This document shows, piece after piece, positions 34,236 to 42,847 of a stretch of DNA of 64,000 bases (position 1 is its first letter; each line of letters opens with the position of its first letter). The stretch spans positions 1 through 64,000 of the forward strand of contig JAHBUR010000011.1 in assembly GCA_019637975.1 (NCBI GenBank), written 5' to 3'. Both the position numbers and the translations under genes were made by a program. Under the pieces are notes generated by a model that saw only the letters and a program-made list of their open reading frames with translations, was not told the origin of the DNA and did not search any database. Origin of the DNA: Bacteroidota bacterium (GTDB taxonomy: Bacteria; Bacteroidota; Ignavibacteria; UBA10030; UBA6906).

Positions 34236-34775
34236 CTATGTCAAATAGAAAATCCTCGGTTGCGTCCCCGCTTCAGGCATCAGCGAATGATTCCTGCGCG
34301 ATGCGAGAAGCCGGCTCACCTGACTGTTCGGATCGTCAAGGTCGCCGAAATACATGCAGTGTGTCGGGCAGACGGAAACACACGCAGGGTCAAGCCCCTT
34401 TTCAACGCGATGAATGCAGAAGGTGCATTTGTCCGCGTAGCCGTCGGGGTGAATAAACCGCGCATCGTAAGGGCACGACGCAACACACGCCTTGCAGCCG
34501 ATGCACTCGTTCTTCGTTACCAACACCACCTTGCCCAACTCATGAACATGACTTGCGCCGGTCGGGCAGCAAGAAACGCACGGCGGATTGTCGCAATGGT
34601 TGCAGCGCTCCGACCGAATTTCAGTTGTCAATGTCGGGAACGTTCCTTTTGTATCCTGCACAATCCAATCTTTGTTGTAGCCTTCGGGAACGTTGTTCTC
34701 CGTCTTGCAGGCAACAACGCAATCCATGCATCCGACGCATTTCTTCGTATCAATCACCATTCCGAATCGTGCCAT
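34236..34775 (-). CDS. Four-cluster ferredoxin subunit of a sulfur-oxyanion/polysulfide reductase
   Basis: 179 residues. Four [4Fe-4S] motifs can be read: C-V-G-C-M-D-C-V-V-A-C, C-N-H-C-D-N-P-P-C-V-S-C-C-P, C-I-G-C-K-A-C-V-A-S-C-P and C-T-F-C-I-H-R ... C-V-S-V-C-P. This is the PsrB/PhsB/DmsB type that carries electrons between the membrane subunit and the molybdenum subunit. Its start lies 2 bases after the stop of the catalytic subunit gene, so the two are coupled. Confidence 0.93.
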   Translation of the reverse strand: MARFGMVIDTKKCVGCMDCVVACKTENNVPEGYNKDWIVQDTKGTFPTLTTEIRSERCNHCDNPPCVSCCPTGASHVHELGKVVLVTKNECIGCKACVASCPYDARFIHPDGYADKCTFCIHRVEKGLDPACVSVCPTHCMYFGDLDDPNSQVSRLLASRRNHSLMPEAGTQPRIFYLT

Positions 34776-34777
34776 GA

Positions 34778-36973
34778 CTATGCCACCTCGCTTTCAATGG
34801 TGACAAAGTTCATGTTCGATGCCGTGCCCCCCATAAGCGGATCGGTGACGTATCGTGTCAGAAGTTGCGCGTCGCTTGCCCCCTTGCCGTACGCAAACTT
34901 CAAGCCTTTGGCATTGTGTCCGAAGCCGTGCACCATGTACGCGCAGTCAGGACGAATCCGTTCTGTTGCCTTCACTTTGATTTTGTTGCTGACGACGCCG
35001 TCTTGATTCTTCAGACGAACATAGTCGCCGCTCTTCACGCCGAACCGCTCAGCGACGGCGGCGTTGATCCAGATTTCATTCTCGCTCATCATATCCATCA
35101 GCACGCGATTCGATTGCGTACGGCTGAAGGAATGAACCGGAGCCCGGCCATATAACAAGCGGAGATATCCGGGCGGGCCGCTTGCAGGACGCGTGTACTT
35201 CGGCACCGGATCGAATCCGGCTTGTTGAAGTTGGAGTGAATAGAATTCAATCTTGCCGGAAGGCGTCGGGAACTCGGCCGGTACTCCTTCATCAAAGTAG
35301 ATCGGCTGGTTTGATCCGCGGATAATCCCCTTCTGCTTCAATTCACTATAGCTCAGGCCGGCAGCTTTCAGGCGATATTCAAAGTACTCTTCGATATCGT
35401 TCCACGGATAGTAATGCCCAAGCCCGAGCTTCTCGGCAAGTTTCTTTGCCATCCACCAGTTCGGTTTTTGGTCGTGAGGGGATTCGACAACCGGCTGACG
35501 CAACGCAACGAACGGCTCGCGGAACCACTCCACATTCAAGTCATCAAAGCGTTCGAGGTACACCGATTCCGGCAACACGACATCAGCCCAGCCGGCAATC
35601 TCACTCGGAATCACGTCAATCACAACGAGCAGATCGAGATTCTGGATCGCTTTGATTGTTTCTTCTTCATTCGGCAGAGCGTGCAGGAGATTCGTTGCGT
35701 ACACAAACCATCCCTTCACAGGATACGGCTTGCCGGTAATCGTCGCTTCGCGAATGCCGGTGGTAATCGTCTCGTGAGCGAACGGATACTTGTGGTCGGG
35801 ATTGTCCACCTTCCCTTTTTCGGATTTGGGATATGGGGGATACGGATACGCAGGTACATCCATACTCACAGGAGTGTAGAACCCGCCTTTCCGTCCCCAA
35901 CTGCCCAGCAGCGCGTTGAGCAATGCAATCGCCCGGCTCCGCTGCGCATCGTCGCCGTACCAGGTAACGTGCCTGCCCGGATGCACAAGAGTCGCAGGTT
36001 TGAAGCGCGCCATCTCACGCGCAGTTTCACGAATCACCTCGGGCTCGATGCCCGATTCGGGATACGCCCATTCGGGTGTGTACTGTTGGAGTGATGCAGC
36101 AAACTGATCGAATCCAAAACCATACTTCTGAACATATTCAACGTCGTACAATCTTTCGTTGACGATGACATTCATCCACGCCAGCAGAAGCGCGAGGTCA
36201 GTTCCGGGTTTGATGGGAAGATAATGTTTTGCCTTGCTTGCCGCGACGGAAAAACGCGGATCAACCACGATAATGCTCGCGCCGTTTTCGATTGCCTCGG
36301 CAAACTCCTGCACCTGTGTGTTGTGCATGTTTTCACCCAAATGACTGCCGATGAGAACAAGACATCTTGCATTCTTGATGTCCGTTCGTTCCGGCGAGCT
36401 GACATCTTCACCGAACGTCAAGCGGAACCCGACGTCACGCGGGCCGCGGCATTGGGCAAACGACGGCGCCGAGATGTTCGGCGTACCGAAGGCTTTGAGT
36501 GTATGCTTGAAGAAATTCCCGCCGATGCCGTGACTGAACAAAGCAACAGATTCGGGGCCGTGTTGGGCTTTGATCTTCTGCATCTTCTCTGCAATGTACA
36601 TGAAAGCTTCATCCCACGTCACTTCAACCCACTCTTCTTTGCCGCGATTGCTTTTGCGGATGAGGGGCACCTTCAAGCGATCGGGATCGTAATGCGCTCC
36701 AACGCCTCCGGTGCCGCGGGGACATAGCCTGCCGTTACTCAGCGGATCGTTCGGGTTTCCTTCCACCTTCCACAACTGCCCGTCCTTCACATGGGCAATC
36801 GCGCCGCATTTCCAGAAGCAGATATCGCAATAAGTAGGAATCGTTTCAACGTCAGCGGCCGGCTTCTTCCTGTTCAGAAGCTGCGTACCTTTTAACACCG
36901 CTGTGCCTGCGGCTGCAACACCGATGGTTGCCCCGCTTATCTTCAAAAATCTTCGTCGTGATAGAGAGTTCAT
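34778..36973 (-). CDS. Molybdopterin catalytic subunit, polysulfide/thiosulfate reductase type
   Basis: 731 residues from the ATG at 36973, where a twin-arginine signal (S-R-R-R-F-L-K) begins. An N-terminal [4Fe-4S] site is seen in C-D-I-C-F-W-K-C ... G-R-L-C-P-R-G-T. The likely molybdenum-ligand Cys is in S-F-A-Q-C-R-G-P-R-D. A C-terminal MGD-binding domain (V-H-G-F-G-H-N-A) follows. With PsrB- and PsrC-like partners it resembles PsrA/PhsA; tetrathionate or arsenate reduction cannot be excluded from sequence alone. The YeeE transporters and rhodanese in the operon favour sulfur. It should act outside the cytoplasmic membrane. Confidence 0.9.
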   Translation of the reverse strand: MNSLSRRRFLKISGATIGVAAAGTAVLKGTQLLNRKKPAADVETIPTYCDICFWKCGAIAHVKDGQLWKVEGNPNDPLSNGRLCPRGTGGVGAHYDPDRLKVPLIRKSNRGKEEWVEVTWDEAFMYIAEKMQKIKAQHGPESVALFSHGIGGNFFKHTLKAFGTPNISAPSFAQCRGPRDVGFRLTFGEDVSSPERTDIKNARCLVLIGSHLGENMHNTQVQEFAEAIENGASIIVVDPRFSVAASKAKHYLPIKPGTDLALLLAWMNVIVNERLYDVEYVQKYGFGFDQFAASLQQYTPEWAYPESGIEPEVIRETAREMARFKPATLVHPGRHVTWYGDDAQRSRAIALLNALLGSWGRKGGFYTPVSMDVPAYPYPPYPKSEKGKVDNPDHKYPFAHETITTGIREATITGKPYPVKGWFVYATNLLHALPNEEETIKAIQNLDLLVVIDVIPSEIAGWADVVLPESVYLERFDDLNVEWFREPFVALRQPVVESPHDQKPNWWMAKKLAEKLGLGHYYPWNDIEEYFEYRLKAAGLSYSELKQKGIIRGSNQPIYFDEGVPAEFPTPSGKIEFYSLQLQQAGFDPVPKYTRPASGPPGYLRLLYGRAPVHSFSRTQSNRVLMDMMSENEIWINAAVAERFGVKSGDYVRLKNQDGVVSNKIKVKATERIRPDCAYMVHGFGHNAKGLKFAYGKGASDAQLLTRYVTDPLMGGTASNMNFVTIESEVA

Positions 36974-37001
36974 GGTAGTTGATGAGAGGCCGGTTTTACG
37001 T

Positions 37002-37493
37002 TCATTCTGCGGGTGCAACCTCGATGCCGAGTGTGTGCGTTACAATTGCCTGTTTAATCGCAGAGCAGCTTGCCACTTCGGTGTACACGGAACATTCCCT
37101 GCAATCGGCACTCCTGCATTCCCAGGATTTGCCTGAAACCATCCAACATGGCTTGTCGTGCTGATGAAATGCAGCGCATTGTTCCCGTTCATCGGGGGGA
37201 CAATTGAGAATCTTCCAGCACGGAATAAGCGAAAGCAGCCGGCGAATGCCCGCTATGCTCACTTTGTCATGGTTGATCATTGTCCGGATGCAACGGATGC
37301 GTTCAACGTCATTTTGCGAGAACCGGCGATGCTTCGAACGTTTCCGGTAAGGAATAATCAATCCCTCCCGTTCATACATGCGAATGGTTGGAATGGAGAT
37401 GCCGAGGATATCCGCCGCTTCACCGATTGTGTACAGCGTTGATGTAACGAACGGCCCGGCCGTGGCCATATTGATTGCGAGGCGGTCACTCAT
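37002..37493 (-). CDS. MerR-type regulator with C-terminal two-CW cysteine domain
   Basis: 163 residues from the ATG at 37493, with AAGGGAG upstream. The N-terminal MerR helix-turn-helix reads Y-T-I-G-E-A-A-D-I-L-G-I-S and R-M-Y-E-R-E-G-L-I. The C-terminal half has C-W-x-x-x-x-C, C-A-A-F, C-W-M-V and C-x-x-x-D-C-R-E-C-S-V-Y, ten or so cysteines in the arrangement of two-CW domains, which may bind a metal or FeS cluster. It heads the sulfur-reductase operon, 28 bases before the catalytic subunit gene, and has a sigma-54-type promoter. It is probably a redox or sulfur-responsive local regulator. Confidence 0.88.
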   Translation of the reverse strand: MSDRLAINMATAGPFVTSTLYTIGEAADILGISIPTIRMYEREGLIIPYRKRSKHRRFSQNDVERIRCIRTMINHDKVSIAGIRRLLSLIPCWKILNCPPDEREQCAAFHQHDKPCWMVSGKSWECRSADCRECSVYTEVASCSAIKQAIVTHTLGIEVAPAE

Positions 37494-37527
37494 TGAAATT
37501 CTCCCTTCAGAATATCTGTCAATCATA

Positions 37528-37547
37528 AATGCAGATTTTGTGCCACG
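37528..37547 (-). promoter_or_regulatory. Sigma-54-type promoter for the MerR-led sulfur-reductase operon
   Basis: The minus strand reads CGTGGCACAAAATCTGCATT, with TGGCAC and TGCA at the exact GG-N10-GC spacing. The GC is 38 bases before the MerR start. The near-identical element precedes osmC. Confidence 0.78.
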
Positions 37548-37595
37548 TAAAATCGGCAAAAAGAACAAGATTTCAGCCTTATCGAGCCACGTTGC

Positions 37596-37670
37596 TTCCC
37601 AGAAATGAAAAACCGTGGCTGCGTTTCTCAATCCTGAACATGACCGTGCTTGCCATATTTCATTCCCAGA
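37596..37670 (-). promoter_or_regulatory. Two TTCTGGGAA-type upstream sites before the MerR-led operon
   Basis: The minus strand holds TTCATTTCTGGGAA (near 37596-37609) and TTCATATCTGGGAA (near 37663-37676), about 52 and 119 bases upstream of the -24 element. They share the half-site of the palindromes at 16011 and 25445. Confidence 0.6.
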
Positions 37671-37759
37671 TATGAATGCCAAGCCGCGGACTTCTGAATA
37701 TTGGAAGAACTATGCCTTTTCAGTACATTGACGCACATGAATCTGTCTTTGCAGAGAAT

Positions 37760-38935
37760 ATGACCAGAAAAACCATCGCCGTCATTTTCGGCACCCGCCC
37801 CGATACAATCAAGCTTGCCCCTGTGATTCAAGCGTTGCAACGGGAATCCTCCCGATTCCGTGTTGTAAAGATAGCCACGGCGCAGCATCGCAGCATGCTC
37901 GACCAGGTGCTTGATGTATTCAAGATCAGCCCTGATTATGATCTCAACATCATGCAAGAGAAACAGGCGCTTTCGGCGTTAACGGCGAAAACCCTTCAAG
38001 CCCTCGGCAATGTACTGGATGAAGTGCAACCGGATATGGTGCTTGTGCAGGGCGACACATCTACGACCTTTGCTGGAAGCCTCGCCGCGTTCTACCGGCA
38101 GATTTCGATCGGACACGTCGAGGCCGGGCTCCGCACGAATGACAAACTGCATCCGTTTCCCGAGGAGATGAACCGCAGACTTACCTCTTCGCTTGCCGAC
38201 CTGCACTTCGCTCCAACAGAAACAGCGAAGAAAGCGCTGATCCGCGAAGGCATCAATCGTTCACACATTTTTGTTACCGGCAACACTGTGTTAGATGCGC
38301 TGCAACTGTCGGTCCGCGAGAGTTTCCGGTTCACTGTGCCGGCCTTGAATGAAATTGTGAAGCAACGGAAGAAGATTGTACTGGTGACCATGCACAGACG
38401 CGAAAACTGGGGAACTCCGATGCTGGGGGCATGCCGGGCAATCAGAAGGCTGGCGGAAATGAACGACGGCATCAGTATCGTTTTCCCGGTTCACCTCAAT
38501 CCCGCAGTTCAGGAAGTCGTTGGGGCAACACTTACGGGTCTGCGAAACGTCCACCTCGTCAAACCGCTCGGCTACCTTGATTTTGTGAATCTGATGGCAC
38601 AGTCGTATTTCATCATCACAGATTCAGGCGGCATTCAAGAGGAAGCCCCCGCACTCGGAAAACCAGTCCTTGTTTTGAGAACGGTAACTGAACGCCCGGA
38701 AGCAGTACAATTTGGAACGTCGAAGTTGGTTGGATTGGATGCAGAAAAGATCATCAGGGCAGGCGCCCGGCTGCTCAACAACAAAGGCGCTTACCAACAC
38801 ATGGCAACCGCGGTCAATCCGTACGGCGATGGGAAGGCCGCACAGAGAACGGTTGCCATTCTGAAGAACTATTTCGGATTTACGAAATCGGTTGTTAGAG
38901 AATTCCGTCCGCCAACCGCACACTCGCAAGGTTAG
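37760..38935 (+). CDS. wecB: UDP-N-acetylglucosamine 2-epimerase (non-hydrolysing)
   Basis: 391 residues from the ATG at 37760, where the conserved start R-K-T-I-A-V-I-F-G-T-R-P-D begins. In-frame upstream ATGs (37676, 37712) are less likely. It interconverts UDP-GlcNAc and UDP-ManNAc for surface polysaccharide. Family motifs: G-T-R-P-(E/D)-x-I-K-L-A-P, V-Q-G-D-T-S-T, H-V-E-A-G-L-R-T and T-D-S-G-G-I-Q-E-E-A. Transcribed away from the MerR operon and convergent with osmC, whose stop is only 4 bases away. Confidence 0.95.
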   Translation: MTRKTIAVIFGTRPDTIKLAPVIQALQRESSRFRVVKIATAQHRSMLDQVLDVFKISPDYDLNIMQEKQALSALTAKTLQALGNVLDEVQPDMVLVQGDTSTTFAGSLAAFYRQISIGHVEAGLRTNDKLHPFPEEMNRRLTSSLADLHFAPTETAKKALIREGINRSHIFVTGNTVLDALQLSVRESFRFTVPALNEIVKQRKKIVLVTMHRRENWGTPMLGACRAIRRLAEMNDGISIVFPVHLNPAVQEVVGATLTGLRNVHLVKPLGYLDFVNLMAQSYFIITDSGGIQEEAPALGKPVLVLRTVTERPEAVQFGTSKLVGLDAEKIIRAGARLLNNKGAYQHMATAVNPYGDGKAAQRTVAILKNYFGFTKSVVREFRPPTAHSQG

Positions 38936-38939
38936 CAAA

Positions 38940-39401
38940 TCAGTTCGCTGCAACTTCGACTTGCAATGCAGTCGTCTTCGACGATTCGATCCTGTACGAA
39001 TGTGTCAGCTTCACGGCCTGACTGAGCATGGCCGAAACAGAGCAGTACTTCGTTGTTGAAAGCTCGATGGCTCGCTCAACGTCCGCAGGATTGATTTCTT
39101 CTCCGTAGAACACATACTCAAGGTGAATATCGGTAAACACCTGGGGGTGTTCCTCCCGTGCGTTGCCTGTAACGTGAACTTCAAACCCTTCCAACGGCAC
39201 TCGCTTCTTCTTCAGAATGGGAATCACATCCATAGCCGTGCAGCCGCCAAGCGCAAACATCAGCAGTTCCTTCGGCGATGATGCTCCTTCGCTTCCGCCA
39301 AATGTCGGTCCGCCGTCCATCATCACCCAGTGTGCCGAATCCCCTTTTGCTGCAAGCGTTATGCCCTGAAGTTGTTTGACTATTGCTTTCTTCTTTGCCA
39401 T
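38940..39401 (-). CDS. OsmC family protein
   Basis: 153 residues, with AAAGGACG upstream. The OsmC/Ohr fold is suggested by P-K-E-L-L-M-F-A-L-G-G-C-T-A-M-D-V near residue 45 and K-Y-C-S-V-S-A-M-L near residue 118, each giving one of the two conserved cysteines. OsmC proteins reduce organic or sulfur peroxides, and some bind persulfides. It is a single-gene unit with a near-consensus sigma-54-type promoter that matches the one before the MerR-led sulfur operon, so shared control with sulfur metabolism is likely. Confidence 0.9.
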   Translation of the reverse strand: MAKKKAIVKQLQGITLAAKGDSAHWVMMDGGPTFGGSEGASSPKELLMFALGGCTAMDVIPILKKKRVPLEGFEVHVTGNAREEHPQVFTDIHLEYVFYGEEINPADVERAIELSTTKYCSVSAMLSQAVKLTHSYRIESSKTTALQVEVAAN

Positions 39402-39469
39402 TCAACTGCGTCCTTTCGTCGGTGCCTTTGTTTCATGAACTTGATCGGTGTTCGAATCTACCATCCAAA

Positions 39470-39489
39470 AATGCAGATTTCGTGCCACG
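39470..39489 (-). promoter_or_regulatory. Sigma-54-type promoter for osmC
   Basis: The minus strand reads CGTGGCACGAAATCTGCATT, the closest to consensus of the set, with exact GG-N10-GC spacing. It lies 72 bases before the osmC start. A GTGGCTCG sequence sits 23 bases upstream; a similar one is near the MerR promoter. Confidence 0.8.
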
Positions 39490-39567
39490 AGAGATTCTCG
39501 AAAACGAGCCACATTGAGGCGTTTTCACGCTCTATTCCGACATTTGAGAGGTTGATTGTGATTGTTG

Positions 39568-39603
39568 AGAAAAACAAAACCCCGCCGGAGAGCGGGGTTC
39601 GGC
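39568..39603 (-). terminator. Terminator after cydB
   Basis: The minus strand reads AACCCCGCTCTCC-GGCGGGGTT followed by TTGTTTTT. It ends the cydAB operon before the osmC promoter. Confidence 0.88.
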
Positions 39604-39673
39604 TCTCGCATATGTGATGCGAAAGCTCTTCAATCGGGTCAGAGGATGATTGCGCTACATAATGTGCATCATG

Positions 39674-40714
39674 TTAATATCCGTCGGCGTGAATTTTCAC
39701 TTTCCCTCTGAACGAGTAGAACAGATACGTGAAGTAGCCGAGAGCAATCACGATTCCAATCGACCACCAGATGAGGCCAACACCGAGTCCGTACTCGCCG
39801 GCTGCCGTATTGTACACGGTAAGACTGAGTTTCGGATCCGTCGATGCAGGAAGAACATTGGGAAACAATCCGAACGCCGTACTGGCAAGCATTCCGCCGA
39901 TGAACGCCGCTGATGAAAGAAATGCTTTCGTATCCTGCTTCGTTCTGTTAAAATAAACCATGCCAACCATCCCAAGCAGGGCAATCACGGGAAAGAGGTA
40001 GCCCCAATGATGTTCCGAGTAGTTCGTCCAAATTTCGGGATGAATGGAAGAAGATGCAATGAGTGATGCGACGGAAAGAGCCAGCACGCCCCAAACGGCA
40101 AATGACGCAACGCGGCGTGAGCGTTCCTGTACAACGCCGGTCGTTTTCATTGCCAGATAATTCGCACCATGAACCTTGAGCGTCACCAGTCCGACCAAGC
40201 CCATCATCACGGTGAACCAATCGAGAATGCCTGCTTCAGGCTGGACGGTGAATGTCGTCCACAATGGTGAGAAGAAATAGCCTTCTTCGTTCAGCGGTAC
40301 GCCGCGCACAACGTTGCCGAGCGCCGCGCCGAAGAAGATCGCCAGCAGAATGCTCCCGATGGCAAACACCGTGTCCCAGAATGTCTTCCACATCGGATGA
40401 TGGACGTGGTGACGCAACTCGATGCCGAGCCCGCGCAGCATCAGGAGCCACAACACGATCATGAGGGGAAGATAGAAACCGCTGAAGCTTGAGGCATACA
40501 GCAGCGGAAAAGCGAAATATAGCGTTCCTCCGGCGGCAAGCAGCCAGACTTCGTTTCCATCCCACACCGGCCCGATAGCGCCGAGAACGGTCCGGCGCTC
40601 TTCATCGTTGCGGGCAACGTAGAGATGAAGAATGCCCGCCCCCAGATCGAAGCCGTCGAGAATCGTGTACATTGCGAGCATGAATGCAACGGCACAGAAC
40701 CAGATGATTTCCAT
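39674..40714 (-). CDS. cydB: Cytochrome bd ubiquinol/menaquinol oxidase subunit II
   Basis: 346 residues with eight or nine hydrophobic helices. The N-terminal Y-T-I-L-D-G-F-D-L-G-A-G-I-L-H and G-P-V-W-D-G-N-E-V-W-L are diagnostic. It stabilises the haem-bearing CydA subunit in the high-affinity oxygen reductase of the inner membrane. It follows cydA by 55 bases. No small cydX-type gene was seen after it. Confidence 0.96.
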   Translation of the reverse strand: MEIIWFCAVAFMLAMYTILDGFDLGAGILHLYVARNDEERRTVLGAIGPVWDGNEVWLLAAGGTLYFAFPLLYASSFSGFYLPLMIVLWLLMLRGLGIELRHHVHHPMWKTFWDTVFAIGSILLAIFFGAALGNVVRGVPLNEEGYFFSPLWTTFTVQPEAGILDWFTVMMGLVGLVTLKVHGANYLAMKTTGVVQERSRRVASFAVWGVLALSVASLIASSSIHPEIWTNYSEHHWGYLFPVIALLGMVGMVYFNRTKQDTKAFLSSAAFIGGMLASTAFGLFPNVLPASTDPKLSLTVYNTAAGEYGLGVGLIWWSIGIVIALGYFTYLFYSFRGKVKIHADGY

Positions 40715-40769
40715 TCTAACAACCTTTCAGTGAGTTTCACCGCAGAAGCGCGAAGAAGGCCGGGTAAAA

Positions 40770-42110
40770 TCAGTGGCTGTGATTCTTCAACGCCGCGTCC
40801 GGACCCGCGTTTATTGTTTTCACGACAAGAAGAAGAAACAACATTCCGATAACGAAGTACATTCCGGCAAAGCCGAGTAGCGTGAACAATGTGTTGCCGG
40901 CGGAAACTGTCGTCGAAGTTCCATCGACTGTCCTCATCAAGCCGTACACGAGCCACGGTTGTCTGCCGAGTTCTGCTGTCCACCAACCCGCTGTGTTGGC
41001 AATGTAGGGAAACGGGAATGCGAGCATCAATACCCACAGAAGTGGCCGCGCGGAAAAGAGCCTCCCCCTGCGCATCAGATACACCGACGCAAGCATGATG
41101 GCAATGAACAGGGTGCCGAGCCCGACCATGACATGATAGCTGTAGTACAGGAGCGGAATATTCGTGGGCCACTCATCTTCGGGGAACGCATCGAGTCCTT
41201 TCACTTCCGCTCCCCAATGCAAGTACGTCAGGAAGCTGAGCATCTTCGGCACATGCAGCGGGTTGTCGAGTTTCCGTCTTTCCATATCAGGCTGGCCGAT
41301 AAGAACAAGCGGCGCCCCCTCCTGCGTTTCGAACAACCCTTCCATTGCCGCAAATGTCACCGGCTGATGGTTCAGTACATTCTTTACCTGTCCGTCGCCA
41401 GTCGGAAATGCAACAAGAATTGTCGAGATGATGCCGGCAATCACGCCTGTGCGGACGAAGATCTTTCCATATTCCTCGTTGCGATGTGCAAGCAAATAGA
41501 ATGCGCCAACGGCAGCAACCGCAAATGATGCTGTGACAACCGAGCCAATCATCGTATGAGTGTATTGCCAGAGAATCCACGGATTGAACAGCAAGCCCCA
41601 GAAGCTTGTAAGTGCAACGCTGCCGTCAGCAGCAATCTCGTACGCGACGGGATGCTGCATCCACGCGTTAGTTGCAATAATGAAATACCCGGAAAGCCAT
41701 GAACCTGCAAATACCATGAATGCCGAAAGGAAATGAAGCCGCGGGCCGAGCTTCTTTTCCCCGAAAAGAAATAATCCAAGAAAACTGGACTCAAGAAAGA
41801 AGGCAAACACCCCTTCCATGGCGAGCGTTTGGCCGATGACGCCGCCGGCAAATGTTGAGAAACGTGCCCAGTTTGTCCCGAACTGGAATTCCATTGGAAT
41901 GCCAGTAACAACGCCAATAGCGAAGTTAATGGCGAAAATCTTTGCCCAGAAGCGGGCGCTGTTGTTGTAGAATTCGCTTCCTGTCTTGAGGGCAATCCCC
42001 TTCATTATCACAATGAGGAGGCCAAGGCCCATCGTAAGCTGCGGAAAGAGGTAGTGGAATGTGATGGTAAAAGCGAATTGAAGTCGATGAAGAAGGAGAG
42101 CATCTTCCAT
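40770..42110 (-). CDS. cydA: Cytochrome bd oxidase subunit I
   Basis: 446 residues. The haem b595 axial His is in the N-terminal H-R-L-Q-F-A-F-T-I-T-F-H region, and the quinol-binding Q-loop is short (the gap between helices VI and VII contains F-A-A-M-E-G-L-F), as in Bacillus-type enzymes. The motifs G-x-x-M-E-F-Q-F-G-T-N-W and G-R-Q-P-W are present. It reduces oxygen at low concentration and protects oxygen-sensitive enzymes such as the hydrogenase and FeS proteins encoded nearby. It is upstream of cydB in a two-gene operon. Confidence 0.96.
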   Translation of the reverse strand: MEDALLLHRLQFAFTITFHYLFPQLTMGLGLLIVIMKGIALKTGSEFYNNSARFWAKIFAINFAIGVVTGIPMEFQFGTNWARFSTFAGGVIGQTLAMEGVFAFFLESSFLGLFLFGEKKLGPRLHFLSAFMVFAGSWLSGYFIIATNAWMQHPVAYEIAADGSVALTSFWGLLFNPWILWQYTHTMIGSVVTASFAVAAVGAFYLLAHRNEEYGKIFVRTGVIAGIISTILVAFPTGDGQVKNVLNHQPVTFAAMEGLFETQEGAPLVLIGQPDMERRKLDNPLHVPKMLSFLTYLHWGAEVKGLDAFPEDEWPTNIPLLYYSYHVMVGLGTLFIAIMLASVYLMRRGRLFSARPLLWVLMLAFPFPYIANTAGWWTAELGRQPWLVYGLMRTVDGTSTTVSAGNTLFTLLGFAGMYFVIGMLFLLLVVKTINAGPDAALKNHSH

Positions 42111-42159
42111 TACTCTGTAAACCTTTCAACCTATAAAGAAGTTTGTGGCCTGCCGAGAA

Positions 42160-42194
42160 GAAAAACAAAAACCCTGCCGTTACGAGCAGGGTTG
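42160..42194 (-). terminator. Terminator after the small lipoprotein gene at 42237
   Basis: The minus strand reads AACCCTGC-TCGTAACG-GCAGGGTT followed by TTTGTTTTTC. Confidence 0.85.
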
Positions 42195-42236
42195 GATTGC
42201 GGAATGCGTGCGCGTAACGGCGTCATGCCGTCGGCA

Positions 42237-42698
42237 TTAACTCTTTACTAACACAACAACAATGGCGCTGCTGCCGACGGTAGTCGAAAGCGTCAGCAGA
42301 TTGCCGTTAATGGACCATGTGCCGCCAAGAAAGAGTGTCGGAGGATTTACCGGCGTGCCGTTTTCCGTCGTTGCCGTCATGGTGATATTGTTCCCGGAAA
42401 CCGCGAGTGTGCCTCCCTGCGTGTACACCACGGTGCTCGCTGCGTCCAACTCTTCGTATGTATAGGTTCCGTTTGCCGTCATAGTCACGCGTGCGCTCGC
42501 CGTTGTCGGCTCCCACTGAAGAACTGTCGCAAGATCTGTCGGTGCGCCGTTCACCGTCGCCGACTGTGCCGTCCAAACACCGACAAGTTGGGACGGAACG
42601 CCTGCGCCTCCGGTATTTGCCGGCGCGCTGTCCTTTTTGCATCCGCCGATGACAAGCAAAATGACAACACTCAAAGCAAGAACGCTGATCTTGTGCAT
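42237..42698 (-). CDS. Lipocalin-like small lipoprotein, unknown function
   Basis: 153 residues. Lipobox V-I-G-G-C at residues 16-20, then K-K-D-S-A. The mature part is beta-rich and starts with Q-L-V-G-V-W-T-A-Q-S-A-T-V-N-G, and has A-N-G-T-Y-T-Y-E-E near its middle, a pattern common to lipocalin-like (DUF4923/DUF5004-type) lipoproteins in this phylum. No enzyme motif is visible. It stands alone between terminators. Confidence 0.75.
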   Translation of the reverse strand: MHKISVLALSVVILLVIGGCKKDSAPANTGGAGVPSQLVGVWTAQSATVNGAPTDLATVLQWEPTTASARVTMTANGTYTYEELDAASTVVYTQGGTLAVSGNNITMTATTENGTPVNPPTLFLGGTWSINGNLLTLSTTVGSSAIVVVLVKS

Positions 42699-42792
42699 AC
42701 GTCATTCCTCCATGTGGTCTTTTTGTGATTGGAAGAATATACGAAGTGGTGTTATGGAATGCAAAAAATCCGCTTGCAAAGAAAGAAACTGA

Positions 42793-42820
42793 AAACCCCG
42801 CCACTCAGGTGACGGGGTTT
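42793..42820 (-). terminator. Terminator after the tricorn protease gene
   Basis: The minus strand reads AAACCCCGTCACC-TGAGTGGCGGGGTTT, ending in TTCAGTTTC. The T tract is short but the stem is strong. Confidence 0.75.
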
Positions 42821-42847
42821 GTCCCACCAATCCACAATCCGTAATCC

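Noticed and set aside
42111-42236. Sigma-54 promoter for cydAB
   Set aside because: The closest match (AGGCCACAAACTTCT) lacks GC at -12, and no palindromic sites accompany it.
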